Source of the DNA: RI-153 sp963721725
GTDB taxonomy: Bacteria > Chloroflexota > Anaerolineae > Caldilineales > Caldilineaceae
Assembly (NCBI GenBank): GCA_963721725.1
Contig: CAVRLX010000019.1
Span: 186,001-250,000 of the forward strand
Length of the DNA stretch: 64,000 bases
Direction: 5' to 3'
A program made the position numbers and the translations under genes. Of this stretch, positions 9,646 to 18,197 are shown piece by piece. The notes under the pieces were generated by a model. It saw nothing but the letters and a program-made list of their open reading frames with translations. It was not told the origin of the DNA and did not search any database. Position 1 is the stretch's first letter; each line of letters starts with the position of its first letter.

Positions 9646-9795
9646 GGAGTAAGGAGTAGGAGAATCGTCGCCCCCTGCGTCTACTCATTCCTCATTTCGC
9701 CTGCAATGGCTGTGGGATCATTTACGCCGCCGTGGACTATGGATTGGGTAATGAGCGAGGATACCGCGACAATCACCCCATCTCCCCATCGCCTA

Positions 9796-9804
9796 TGTTA
9801 CAAT
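9796..9804 (+). promoter_or_regulatory. Extended -10 promoter element
   Basis: TGTTACAAT (TG, one base, TACAAT) 37 bases upstream of the thioesterase start. I see no good -35, consistent with an extended -10 promoter. Confidence 0.4.
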
Positions 9805-9841
9805 AGCCCCAATCGAAGCGTATTCACACGATTGGAGCACT

Positions 9842-10321
9842 ATGTCTACACCCATCGCCCGCACTGTGGCCGAGAGCGCCGTTAGCCTGGGCCAGAGCAT
9901 GAACCCCGCCCACGCCAACAGCCTGGGCAATGTCCACGGCGGCCACATTTTGAAACTCTGCGACGAATGCGGCGGCATTGTGGCGGCCCGCCACGCCCGC
10001 CGCCCGTCCGTCACCGTTGCCATCGACAGCATGACCTTTCATCACCCTGTGCGGGTGGGCCAGTTGCTTACGTTACACGGGCGCATCACCTATGTCGGGC
10101 GCACCAGTATGGAGGTTGAGGTCAAAGTCGAAGCCGAAAATCTGCTCACCGGCGAGATCACCCATACCAACAGCGCCTATTTTATCTACGTCGCCCTCGA
10201 TCCCGATAGCCGCCCCACCCAAGTGCCCCGGCTCGAACTGACTGACGATGCCGAACGCCGCCGCTTTGAAGAAGGCCGGTTGCGTCAAGAGGCGCGCCTG
10301 GCACGGGCAGGGCGCGCATGA
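9842..10321 (+). CDS. Acyl-CoA thioesterase, hotdog fold
   Basis: 159 residues, the usual length for YciA/BFIT-type single hotdog thioesterases, which hydrolyse acyl-CoA in the cytoplasm. N-A-H-A-N-S-L-G-N-V-H-G-G-H-I-L-K-like wording (N-x-x-G-x-V-x-G-G-x-I-x-K) near residues 26-40 and S-V-T-V-A-I-D-S-M-T-F-H-H-P-V near 55-72 are family signatures. The gene overlaps the following membrane protein gene by 4 bases. Confidence 0.88.
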   Translation: MSTPIARTVAESAVSLGQSMNPAHANSLGNVHGGHILKLCDECGGIVAARHARRPSVTVAIDSMTFHHPVRVGQLLTLHGRITYVGRTSMEVEVKVEAENLLTGEITHTNSAYFIYVALDPDSRPTQVPRLELTDDAERRRFEEGRLRQEARLARAGRA

Positions 10322-10998
10322 ACGAAACGATGATAGACAACCGACCGCCCTTCACCCTTCTTTTTCTCTTTCTCACCTTCCTCGGCTACCTCGGCCCCTG
10401 GGTGAACCACGCCGCCGCCGGGCTGGTGATCACAGGGCTGGATCTGGCCGAATATGTGAAATTCTTGCATGGCGTGCGCAGCGGCGAGATCGGCGTCTGG
10501 CGCGAAGGCTTCTATCTGCCCCTGGTCGCCGTCAGCGTCACATTGAGCCTCTACGCCTATCGCCGCGAGGCGCGCTATCCCTGGCCCGTGCGCGGCGCGC
10601 TGGTGATCATCGCCATCGTCGCCGCCTTGAATTTGCTGCCGCCCGCGTGGTCACCGGGGATCTTGCTCAATGGCGAATTTCGCACCCAAACCCTCACCCT
10701 CCTGGCCTGTATCGCCCTGGCGGTGGGCAGTCCATTCTTGGCGCTGCTGCCGCGCAGGATCAGCATTGGGGTAGTGATTGGGCTGGCCGGGCTGGCAATC
10801 GGGTTGCCGGTGGCTGGTTTTCTGCGTGTGCTGCCCGCCATTGCTGATCTCTACGGCTACACGCTCACCCCCGGCTGGGGCTTTTGGACAATGGTGGTAG
10901 GATTGGTGGGGATGATTTTTTCAACGCAAAGGCGCAAAGAGGCAGAGACGCAAAGCCCAGAATGGAGCACAGATTCTTCGGGTTTAGCAGATTCCTGA
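10318..10998 (+). CDS. Membrane protein of unknown function
   Basis: 226 residues with about six hydrophobic segments. The start overlaps the thioesterase stop (4 bases), so the two are translationally coupled. I recognise no family. The last roughly 25 residues are encoded by a dispersed repeat (from 10919), so the native C-terminus was probably changed by repeat insertion. Confidence 0.7.
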   Translation: MNETMIDNRPPFTLLFLFLTFLGYLGPWVNHAAAGLVITGLDLAEYVKFLHGVRSGEIGVWREGFYLPLVAVSVTLSLYAYRREARYPWPVRGALVIIAIVAALNLLPPAWSPGILLNGEFRTQTLTLLACIALAVGSPFLALLPRRISIGVVIGLAGLAIGLPVAGFLRVLPAIADLYGYTLTPGWGFWTMVVGLVGMIFSTQRRKEAETQSPEWSTDSSGLADS

Positions 10999-11072
10999 AC
11001 AGCGCAGACGTTCTCAACCATTTTTGCACTTTGCATTTTGCCTTCTTCCCTTTGCCTCTTTGCGTTAATTTT
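10919..11072. repeat. GCAAAG-rich inverted repeat element
   Basis: The left side contains ACGCAAAGGCGCAAAGAGGCAG and the right side TTTGCCTCTTTGCGTTAA, with GCACTTTGCATTTTGCC between them. Related wording occurs at 14219-14262 and 33421-33566. It forms the 3-prime end of the preceding gene. Confidence 0.6.
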
Positions 11073-11089
11073 TTGAAGGAGTACGCCCC

Positions 11090-11566
11090 ATGAATACCAT
11101 TAGCACCAAAGCCTACAGTGTGCCGTTTCGCACCCTCTGGCTGCAAGGCAACGACAGCATCGAGTTGCGCGTCACCCTGAGCCGTCGCCCGCACGGAGAG
11201 CAAACCGTGACCTTTCCGGTGACTGCCCATCTGGACCCAGACAGCAAACGGCTGTTGGGTTTGATGGTGGCCGATCACAAAAGTATGCGCTTGGGGCGCT
11301 GGATACGCCAGAATTGGAGCGAAACCGCGCACGATCCCGACGAGCCTGTGCCCAGCAGCACGGTGGTCTATGACGAAGCCGCCCAGATCGCCTATTTCTC
11401 GATCTGGCCCAACCTCAACGGCGTAGAACCGGCCCTGGCCGAACGTCGCCGCGCCGAGATCATCGTGGACAGCACAGGCGATCTCCTGCGCATTCGCCTG
11501 CCTGTCACCGTTCGCCGCAGCGATGATGGGCTGGCCGTGGCCGCGGGCTATTTGTCGACGCGCTAG
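11090..11566 (+). CDS. Conserved hypothetical protein
   Basis: 158 residues, soluble, no signal peptide or cysteine motif. The ATG at 11090 is preceded by GAAGGAG. It has alternating beta-rich wording (for example Q-T-V-T-F-P-V-T-A-H-L-D-P-D) but no motif I can name. Its end overlaps the convergent MFS gene by 4 bases. Confidence 0.65.
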   Translation: MNTISTKAYSVPFRTLWLQGNDSIELRVTLSRRPHGEQTVTFPVTAHLDPDSKRLLGLMVADHKSMRLGRWIRQNWSETAHDPDEPVPSSTVVYDEAAQIAYFSIWPNLNGVEPALAERRRAEIIVDSTGDLLRIRLPVTVRRSDDGLAVAAGYLSTR

Positions 11567-12756
11567 TCCGGTGATGCGTGCAACGTGCTTTCAGGCGTCA
11601 CGCTTTCGAGTTTGCGTAAATAGAGCGTAACGGCCAGCAGCGCCACCACCATCAGGTAGTTGACCCCCAACGCCGCCTGAAAACTCCACCCGTCGGCAAT
11701 CACTCCCGTCCACAAGGGCGGGATCATGGCGCCCAATGTCATGGACACATTAAGCGTGCCAGAGACAGTGCCGGTCTGCTCTGGATAGAGGCGGCTGCCA
11801 TAGGCCAGGGCCGTGGGAAAGAGACCCGACAAACTCAGCCCCGTGAGAAAAATACCCACGGCCACCCCCAGCCCGCCGCTGCTCAAAACCACCAAGGGAT
11901 AGGTGGCGGTAATCCCCCCGGCCAAAATCAAAAGTGTGGTTCCATAGCCCAGCCGTTCGCTGAGGGCGGCACAGGCAAACCGGCCTGCCGTCAGCGCCAC
12001 GTAGAAGATCGAGATCAGCGAGATCGAAAAGAAGGCAGAGAAACCCGCCGAGGTCTGCATAAAGAGCGCCACCCAGCCCAACAGGCTATAGGCCACGCCG
12101 TTGTAGATAAAGGCGATGGCAAAGAGGGCCAGAAAGGGGGCGGCGCGCATCATCGACAGATCGAGGATTTGGGACGGACGGCGCACGCCCTGGGTGACCG
12201 GCTTGTCGTAGAGCAGCCACGTCGCCAGACCATAACCCAGCCAGATCAAGGCTGTGCCGCCCAGCGCCCAGCGCCAGGCCAGACCGCGGTCGAGCAGATA
12301 GCCAAAGACCAGCGGTGAGATGGCCGCGCCGATGCCATAGACGCCGTGAAGGGTGTTCAAGGCTTTGGCGCGGGACTCTGGATTGGCGTCGGCGATGAGG
12401 GCGTTAATGCCTGTGGAGAGCGCGCCCTGGGTGGCGCTGACAATGGCAAACGCCGCCAGAAAGAGCAGCCAGGGCTGGGCGATCCCGGCCAGGGCCAGCG
12501 CTGCCGCCAGCAACAGCGCAGCCAGCCAGACCAAGCGGCCATAGCCCAGCAGATCGGCCCCCACCCCGGCCAACAGATTGCCGGCAATGCTCCCCAGCGC
12601 CCGCGCCGGGAAGATCAGCCCCATGGCGGCCAGGGAAAGACCGGCGGCGCGATATTCGTCGGTAATCGAAGGCATGACAGATGGAATCAGCACTGCCGCC
12701 GTGCCGATAAAGAGATAGCCGGTGAGGCCAAGAAGGGTTTGGCGATGGAAGCGCAT
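11563..12756 (-). CDS. MFS transporter
   Basis: 397 residues from the ATG at 12756 with about 12 membrane helices in two halves. Typical MFS motif-A-like loop between helices 2 and 3 (G-V-G-A-D-L-L-G-Y-G-R) and a repeat of it between helices 8 and 9 (L-S-E-R-L-G-Y-G). The hydrophobic, sugar/drug-porter-like sequence does not reveal the substrate. The frame is open upstream to 13032, but that part is not protein-like. Convergent with the gene ending at 11566. Confidence 0.85.
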   Translation of the reverse strand: MRFHRQTLLGLTGYLFIGTAAVLIPSVMPSITDEYRAAGLSLAAMGLIFPARALGSIAGNLLAGVGADLLGYGRLVWLAALLLAAALALAGIAQPWLLFLAAFAIVSATQGALSTGINALIADANPESRAKALNTLHGVYGIGAAISPLVFGYLLDRGLAWRWALGGTALIWLGYGLATWLLYDKPVTQGVRRPSQILDLSMMRAAPFLALFAIAFIYNGVAYSLLGWVALFMQTSAGFSAFFSISLISIFYVALTAGRFACAALSERLGYGTTLLILAGGITATYPLVVLSSGGLGVAVGIFLTGLSLSGLFPTALAYGSRLYPEQTGTVSGTLNVSMTLGAMIPPLWTGVIADGWSFQAALGVNYLMVVALLAVTLYLRKLESVTPESTLHASPD

Positions 12757-12940
12757 AAATTTCCCCTGTGGGTGGGTGCGAATAAAGCAGGATTGTACCC
12801 GATGGGGTGCGCCTATGCCATTCGCCCGGTCAGCATTCCGGGAATGGACAACCACGGGTGTAATCCTGGGTAGGGCACAGAAGTCCCCGGCACTTTTCGG
12901 CGATTCGCCCCCTTGAAACACACCCAGTGCGGGCCATCGG

Positions 12941-12970
12941 TTGGGCATCCCGGCAAACTCGATGTATACT
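12941..12970 (+). promoter_or_regulatory. Putative sigma-70 promoter
   Basis: TTGGGC, an 18-base spacer, TATACT, about 60 bases ahead of the gene at 13032. Divergent from the MFS gene. Confidence 0.45.
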
Positions 12971-13031
12971 AGCGGCCAGCGCGCCCCATGCGCAGGCTCA
13001 TCACCCCACCGTTTCGCACAAAGGAAACCCA

Positions 13032-13313
13032 ATGTCCCAACAACGCCAAAAAGTTTTGATTCTCTATTTGGGCAACTCGGCTCTGGATAGCAACGTCAAG
13101 GGCTGGACGCTGTACGACGGCACAGGCCGCGCCGACCACACCACAGGCGACAGCGACACGCCGCCCTATGCCAACGGGCTGGATGCGCTGCGCGATGGCT
13201 GGCGCGTGATCCAGTTTCCCCAGTTGATCCCGCCCTATCCGGGGCTGGAATATGCCACGTCATTTCAAATGAATGAATTTATCTTTGAGAAACTGGAGAC
13301 TATCGATGGTTGA
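13032..13313 (+). CDS. Conserved hypothetical protein preceding a dioxygenase gene
   Basis: 93 residues from the ATG at 13032 (AAAGGAAACCC just upstream). Soluble and aromatic-rich near the end, with G-W-R-V-I-Q-F-P-Q and Y-E/M-N-E-F-I-F-like wording. Overlaps the dioxygenase gene by 8 bases, so the two are co-translated. It may be a small partner protein, but I recognise no family. Confidence 0.65.
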   Translation: MSQQRQKVLILYLGNSALDSNVKGWTLYDGTGRADHTTGDSDTPPYANGLDALRDGWRVIQFPQLIPPYPGLEYATSFQMNEFIFEKLETIDG

Positions 13314-14172
13314 GAAAAAGGATCTGCTCACAACGGCCCAAATGGCCGAATTCGTGGCGCGCGGCTTCCTGCGCTTCGACGAAATCGTGCCCGACGCCAT
13401 CAACCAAGCCGTGATGGCCGCGTTTGATCAAGGCGGCATTCAAGCCGCCCCGGCGGGCACGCCGCTTTCCCAATGCTATCCTGAACCGTCGCCGATTGGC
13501 GAACTGCTGCGTATGCCCCAGATCCAGGGTATCATCCACAGCCTGGTGGGGCCAGACCCGCTCTTTGATCACCACGCCATCCACGTGCGCCAGCCCCACG
13601 AAGGCAAGGCCCAGGGCATGCACGGCGATTCGATTATTGACACGCGTATGCACTTTGACGTTCAACTCATGTACTTCCCCCACGACGTGCCCCTGGAAAT
13701 GGGCGGCACGCTGGTGGTGCCGGGCAGCCAATATCGGCGCATCAACGAGATGGACATTGCCCGCTATCAGAACTTCGCCGGGCAAGTGCCCATGGTCTGC
13801 AAGGCTGGCTCGCTGCTGGCGCTGCATCATGGCATCTGGCACTGTGGGCGGCAAAACAAGACCGACCGCAAGCGCTATATGTACAAGATTCGCCTCAACC
13901 CGGTGGTGCGCCAATACCGGCTGTGGAACACCGACGATCTGGCGGCCATGACCGGCGGGCAGAAGTTGCTCTTCACGCGGGAGCAGAACGCCGTTGAGGA
14001 TGTGCAGACCATTCTCAGCCGCGGGGAACCCTGGTTTGAAGATGGCGGCGGTCGTTTGGAGATTGTCAACCGTGTCAAGATGTGGCGCTTCCTCACCGGC
14101 GACCAGAACTTCGACGTGCATTACTGGCTGACCCGCTTGGAGAATATGCCGGAGAATCGGCTGGCGGCGTAG
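13306..14172 (+). CDS. Phytanoyl-CoA dioxygenase (PhyH) family protein
   Basis: About 288 residues, a likely Fe(II)/2-oxoglutarate oxygenase that hydroxylates an unknown small substrate. The iron facial triad is visible as H106-G-D108 and H179 (G-I-W-H-C-G), with basic residues K/R near 189-196 for 2-oxoglutarate. E-M-G-G-T-L-V-V-P-G-S-Q near 131-142 is the family's core strand. The ATG at 13306 overlaps the upstream gene; an in-frame ATG at 13273 is less likely. Many such proteins in this kind of genome sit with sugar-catabolism genes, as here. Confidence 0.85.
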   Translation: MVEKKDLLTTAQMAEFVARGFLRFDEIVPDAINQAVMAAFDQGGIQAAPAGTPLSQCYPEPSPIGELLRMPQIQGIIHSLVGPDPLFDHHAIHVRQPHEGKAQGMHGDSIIDTRMHFDVQLMYFPHDVPLEMGGTLVVPGSQYRRINEMDIARYQNFAGQVPMVCKAGSLLALHHGIWHCGRQNKTDRKRYMYKIRLNPVVRQYRLWNTDDLAAMTGGQKLLFTREQNAVEDVQTILSRGEPWFEDGGGRLEIVNRVKMWRFLTGDQNFDVHYWLTRLENMPENRLAA

Positions 14173-14218
14173 AATTTCTGTCGGACGTCGCCCTTTTTGG
14201 GGATTAGCAAACGCATAG

Positions 14219-14262
14219 CGCAAAGGGGCAAAGCGCTCTTGGCGTCTTTGCCCCTTTGTGTC
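14219..14262. repeat. GCAAAGGGGCAAAG inverted repeat
   Basis: GCGCAAAGGGGCAAAG pairs with CTTTGCCCCTTTGTG across a 12-base loop. Belongs with the repeats at 10919 and 33421. It could stop transcription after the dioxygenase gene, though no T-run follows. Confidence 0.55.
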
Positions 14263-14313
14263 TTCAGAAAACCTGGCAGGTCTGGCTCAATTGCGTACCG
14301 CCACTACTTTATA

Positions 14314-14346
14314 AGAAGTCGAACTTTTCAGAAAAGTTCGACTTCT
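14314..14346. repeat. Perfect 15-bp hairpin
   Basis: AGAAGTCGAACTTTT, a 3-base loop (CAG), then its exact reverse complement. No T-tract on either side, so more a palindromic repeat than a terminator. Confidence 0.7.
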
Positions 14347-14420
14347 GCCTTTCCCTCGGCACTGCTATAATAGACGCTATCAGCGCAGACCCTCCCCGTT
14401 TGTCTGTACTGCTCTACTAG

Positions 14421-14590
14421 CTGGGCAAATTGCTCACCTTTCAGGGCGACTACGCCGGGGCAGAGGCAGAGTTTAACAGGCGCGATCCGTGGGCACACGA
14501 GCGGCTGGCTATCGGGCCTGTGCCCAATTTGCCACCCGTGAAGAGCGCAAACTGTGGGCGAATGCCCAGATTGAAGGGTTGGGGCCGTGA
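14421..14590 (+). pseudogene. Relic of a TPR-containing protein (possibly MalT/LuxR-type regulator)
   Basis: One frame reads L-G-K-L-L-T-F-Q-G-D-Y-A-G-A-E-A-E-F, a typical tetratricopeptide helix pair. After a frame change comes E-E-R-K-L-W-A-N-A-Q-I-E-G-L-G-P. No start codon or full-length frame exists. An extended -10 (TGCTATAAT) stands about 50 bases upstream, as if the old promoter survives. The assignment to the MalT-like regulators rests only on the TPR wording. Confidence 0.35.
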
Positions 14591-14838
14591 CACACGGCGT
14601 GTTGTTTTCTAAGGCCAGTCTAGAGTCCCCAGCACTTTTCGGCGGTGGCATTGCGGGAATGGACCACAAGCGCCTCGTTTGAAACGTCATCGTCTGGTCG
14701 ATTCCCGGAATGATCGCCCCCAACCTGAAGTACACCCGTCCATCCCACCAGATTGACACCCCTGTGCCCCGGTGCTATCCTTCCGCCCAAGCGCCATCCT
14801 TCCCTTCTATCATTCCACCACCTGAAATGGACACCGTT

Positions 14839-15888
14839 ATGCCCACGCTGCGTGCTGCTCCCTTAACCGCTTTTGTCAGCCAGATCTTCCAAGCCGCCAA
14901 TACGCCGCCAGCCCACGCCGCCATTGTGGCGGCGTCGTTGGTACAGAGCAATCTCGTCGGCCACGATTCCCACGGTGTTGTGCGTGTGATGCAATATCTC
15001 ACGGCCATGGCAAGCGGACAGGTGGACCCCCACGCCACGCCCGCTGTGATCCAAGAAACGCCGGTGATCACCCTGTTGGATGCCCGCCAGAGCTTTGGGC
15101 AGGTGGCCGCGCACACAGCCATGCACGCCGCCATTGACAAAGCCCGCCACAGTGGCATGGCCGCCAGCGGGCTGATCAACTGCGGCCATGTGGGGCGGCT
15201 GGGCGAATGGGTGGAGATGGCCGCGGCCGAGGGTATGATCGGGCTGGCCTTCTGCAACGGCGGGGGCGGGCGCGGGATTGTGGCCCCTTTTGGCGGCGCG
15301 GGCCGCATTTTGGGCACGAATCCCATTGCCGCCGCCATTCCCGTGGCGAATCGCCCGCCGGTGGTGCTGGATTTTGCCACCAGTGCTGTGGCCGAGGGCA
15401 AGGTGCGCATCGCCCGCAACAGCGGCAAATCTGTTCCCGCAGGCTGGATTTTGGACAAAGCGGGCAATCCATCCACGCAACCCGCCGATCTCTACGACGG
15501 CGGCGTGATCTTACCGGCGGCGGGGCACAAGGGGTTTGGGCTTTCCATGCTCGTGGAGTTTATGGGCGGGCTGCTCACCGGGGCGGGCTGTCCGGCCCTG
15601 GATATGAAACCGGGCAACGGCGTGCTCTTTTTGGTGCTGAATGTGGAAGCCTTCCGCCCGCTTATCGACTTTAGCGCCGACGCCGACGCCCTGGTGAGCG
15701 CGGTCAAGGGCGTGCCCACGGCGGCTGGTTTTAGCGAAATTCTCATGCCTGGCGAGCCAGAAACACGCAGCGCCGCCCAACGCCAGCAAGAGGGCATCTA
15801 TCTGGACGAGACCACTTGGGGGCAGTTGGTGGAGACGGCGCAGACCCACGGCGTGGGGTGGGAAGAGACCGAGGAATTGGGAGAGTAG
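14839..15888 (+). CDS. Ldh_2 family NAD(P)-dependent malate/L-lactate-type dehydrogenase
   Basis: 349 residues from the ATG at 14839; an in-frame ATG also occurs at 14827, and the frame is open to 14710. It has the Ldh2/malate-lactate-ureidoglycolate dehydrogenase fold signature: G-H-D-S-H-G-V-V-R near residue 41 (with the catalytic-site His), G-T-N-P-I-A-A-A-I-P near 155, and H-K-G-F-G-L-S-M-L-V-E near 230. Such enzymes oxidise 2-hydroxy acids or keto-sugar acids using NAD(P). The normal family length is about 330-350. The neighbours point to a sugar-acid or 2-keto-acid substrate. Confidence 0.87.
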   Translation: MPTLRAAPLTAFVSQIFQAANTPPAHAAIVAASLVQSNLVGHDSHGVVRVMQYLTAMASGQVDPHATPAVIQETPVITLLDARQSFGQVAAHTAMHAAIDKARHSGMAASGLINCGHVGRLGEWVEMAAAEGMIGLAFCNGGGGRGIVAPFGGAGRILGTNPIAAAIPVANRPPVVLDFATSAVAEGKVRIARNSGKSVPAGWILDKAGNPSTQPADLYDGGVILPAAGHKGFGLSMLVEFMGGLLTGAGCPALDMKPGNGVLFLVLNVEAFRPLIDFSADADALVSAVKGVPTAAGFSEILMPGEPETRSAAQRQQEGIYLDETTWGQLVETAQTHGVGWEETEELGE

Positions 15889-15964
15889 GGGATTACGTGA
15901 TTCGTGCCTCTGGATCACGCATTATGCTTGAATACATTCACTTTTCAGCACAACGGACAGAACC

Positions 15965-17075
15965 ATGAACCATGAAACTCAGAAACAGACTCTCCGCCAC
16001 GCGGTGATCGGCGTGGGCGCGGGCATCTTTTCGCTGCACAAAGACGCCATTAACGCCATCCCCGAAGCCAACCTTGTGGGCGTGGCCGATGTCAACGCGC
16101 AGGTGGGCGCACAACGCGCCGAAGAACTGGGCGTGCCTTTTTATCCACAACACCAAGTCCTGTTGGCCGATCAGCGGCCCGATGTCACCGCGATTATTAC
16201 GCCGCACCCCTTCCATGCCCAGCTTGCCGTGGATGCGCTGGAGGCGGGTAGCCATGTGATTGTGGAGAAGCCCATGGCCGTGCATGTGGGCGAAGCGGAT
16301 CGTATGATCGCCGCTGCCGAGGCCAACGACCGGCTGCTGGTGGTGAACTTTCAACACCGCTATCGGCCCGAGGTGATGGCCGTGAAAAAGCTGCTCAGCG
16401 AGGGCGGGTTGGGCAAAATCCTGCGCGTCACCGTGGTGGAGCCGTGGATCCGCACGGCGGTTTATTTTCGCAATGCCGGCTGGCGCGGCACGTGGCGCGG
16501 CGAGGGCGGCGGCGTGCTCATGAACCAGGCCCCGCATGGGTTGGATCTGATCTGTCACTTCTTTGGGTTGCCGCGCCAACTCTTCGCGTGGACACGCACG
16601 GTCCATCACGCCATTGAGACCGAAGACACGGTCACCGCCATGCTGGAATGGGCCGACGGCAGCCAGGGCACGATCTATATGAGCACGGCGGAGGCTGGGC
16701 AACGGCGCATGGAGATCGCCGGCACCGGCGGCACACTGCTGCTGGGCGAAAATGACATTGTGTTCCAGCGCTTCGATCCAGATCTGCTCAGCCACATTGC
16801 CACCGATCCCAACCCTTTTGCCAAACCGGGCCAGCACGCCGCCGACCTGGTCATCGAAACGCAAAGCGCACTGGCCGGTCACGCCGCGGTCTATCGCAAT
16901 CTTTACGACGCCATCTTGCACGGCGCGCCGCTGCTGAGCGACGGTCGCCAGGGCCGCCAGATCGCTGGAACTCGCCAACGCCATGATCTATAGCAGCCAG
17001 ACCAACGCGCCGGTGCAGATGCCGCTGGATCGGGCAGGCTATGAAGGGTTATTGCGAAAATTACAGGGAAGCTAA
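15965..17075 (+). CDS. Gfo/Idh/MocA family oxidoreductase (frame break near 16955)
   Basis: About 370 residues, an NAD(P)-dependent sugar or cyclitol dehydrogenase. The Rossmann N-terminus has I-G-V-G-A-G, E-K-P-M-A near residue 102 (catalytic Lys), and the H-G-L-D-L-I-like helix near 191. The obvious ORF ends at 16993, but a one-base shift near 16950-16960 restores the expected ending (R-S-L-E-L-A-N-A-M-I-Y-S-S and on to a stop at 17073-17075). That ending is the usual Gfo/Idh/MocA C-terminus, so the shift is probably an indel error. The ATG at 15965 follows AACGGACAG. Confidence 0.85.
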
Positions 17076-17082
17076 AGGCGTG

Positions 17083-17118
17083 ATGCGTAATGCGTGCTCA
17101 GAAATACGCATTACGCAT
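17083..17118. repeat. ATGCGTAATGCGT inverted repeat
   Basis: Exact 13-bp arms (17083-17095 and 17106-17118) with a 10-base loop. The same wording appears at 32428-32479 and in single arms near 2140, 15893 and 17217. Confidence 0.7.
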
Positions 17119-17130
17119 GGCGAATGTAAC

Positions 17131-17212
17131 TATACAGGGCTAGGTGCGACGCACTCGCCACACAAGCTTCATAACCACTCTACCCCTGGCGAGTGCGTCG
17201 CACCGGTATAAT
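17131..17212. repeat. MITE-like inverted repeat, copy 2
   Basis: Arms of 18 bp, GGTGCGACGCACTCGCCA at 17143-17160 and its exact complement at 17187-17204, flanked by TATACAGG on the left and GGTATAAT on the right. The right edge supplies a TATAAT (17207-17212) just upstream of the isomerase gene. Confidence 0.8.
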
Positions 17213-17259
17213 ACTTACGCATTACGCCCCACATCTCTCGACAAACAAGGACGGATCTT

Positions 17260-18030
17260 ATGAAATTTGGATGTTGTTGTGCCATCGACCAAAGCGAAAT
17301 CGCGCACACGGCTGGGTTCGATTTCATCGAATGTACTGTGCTTTCGCTACAACCCGAAAATGCAGACTTTGCCCCGATTGCGGCGACCTATGCGGCGGCG
17401 GCGTTGCCCGTGAAGGCGTTTAACGTGCTGCTGCCCGGCGATCTGAAGATCGTCGGCCCGGCGGTGGACGAAGGCCGCATAGAGCGTTATATGCAGAGCG
17501 CGCTGGAACGCGTGGCGGCGATTGGGGCAACTGTGGTGGTCTTTGGCAGCGGGCGCGCACGCACCATTCCCGATGGCTTTGAGGCTGCCACAGCCGAGGC
17601 GCAATTGATCCGCTTTTTGCAGCTTGCCGGGGATATGGCCGAGCCGTATGGCATCACGATTGTGATTGAGCCGCTCAACCGGCGCGAATCGAACATGATC
17701 AACAGTGTGTCCGAAGGCGTAGAGTTGGCGGCTGTCGCAGACCGGTCCGCTGTGCTTGTGCTGGCCGATCTTTATCACATACAGGTGGAGGGGGAAGCGC
17801 TGGCCCAGATTGAACGGTGTGCGCCCTGGCTGCGCCACATCCACGTGGCCGATAGTGGCCGTTTCGCGCCAGGCACGGGGGAGTATCCGTACCCGAAATT
17901 TTTCGGCAGCCTGCACGCCATCGGCTACGACGGCCTGATCTCGGTGGAGTGTACGTGGCGCGATTTCGCCGCCGAAGCCCCTGCCGCCGTGGATTTTCTG
18001 CGCCGCATGTGGGCGGAAAGTGCCGGATAA
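17260..18030 (+). CDS. Sugar phosphate isomerase/epimerase (AP endonuclease 2-like TIM barrel)
   Basis: 256 residues. Metal-dependent TIM barrel of the xylose isomerase-like family. I-V-I-E-P-L-N-R-R-E-S-N near residue 136 carries the metal-ligand Glu, I-H-V-A-D-S-G-R near 196 the His/Asp ligands, and I-S-V-E-C-T-W near 228 the final Glu, as in hexulose epimerases and inosose isomerases. ATG at 17260 after AAGGACGG. Probably acts with the dehydrogenases on either side in breaking down a sugar or inositol-like compound. Confidence 0.85.
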   Translation: MKFGCCCAIDQSEIAHTAGFDFIECTVLSLQPENADFAPIAATYAAAALPVKAFNVLLPGDLKIVGPAVDEGRIERYMQSALERVAAIGATVVVFGSGRARTIPDGFEAATAEAQLIRFLQLAGDMAEPYGITIVIEPLNRRESNMINSVSEGVELAAVADRSAVLVLADLYHIQVEGEALAQIERCAPWLRHIHVADSGRFAPGTGEYPYPKFFGSLHAIGYDGLISVECTWRDFAAEAPAAVDFLRRMWAESAG

Positions 18031-18048
18031 TCAAGCATTTCAGCAACT

Positions 18049-18126
18049 GTTCAGGCGCGACGCACTTGCCACGACAAGATCGAACTAGAAATTCTGTGTG
18101 GCGAGTGCGTCGCACTCTGGACCTGA
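18049..18126. repeat. MITE-like inverted repeat, copy 3
   Basis: Arms GCGACGCACTTGCCAC (18057-18072) and GTGGCGAGTGCGTCGC (18098-18113), one G-T mismatch, with outer TTCAGG / CCTGAA pairing. The loop sequence differs from copies 1 and 2. Confidence 0.78.
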
Positions 18127-18197
18127 ATAGTTACCGTTAAGTTTTTATTGACCCGCCTATTTTGTGGTGAATTCTCCCAGAAAGCACACGTCAGATC

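Larger units (their letters stand above)
14173..14838. other. Intergenic region with repeats and a gene relic
   Basis: 666 bases holding a GCAAAGG inverted repeat, a perfect 15-bp hairpin, an extended -10 element (TGCTATAAT at 14363-14371) and a decayed gene fragment (all listed separately). A further stretch at 14624-14650 (AGTCCCCAGCACTTTTCGGCG) resembles 12882-12907, a two-copy dispersed repeat. Confidence 0.6.

Noticed and set aside
12346..12873. 175-codon plus-strand frame
   Set aside because: Antisense to the MFS transporter start; low-complexity Gly/Gln/Arg composition.
13300..14223. 307-codon minus-strand frame
   Set aside because: Antisense to the PhyH dioxygenase; no protein features of its own.
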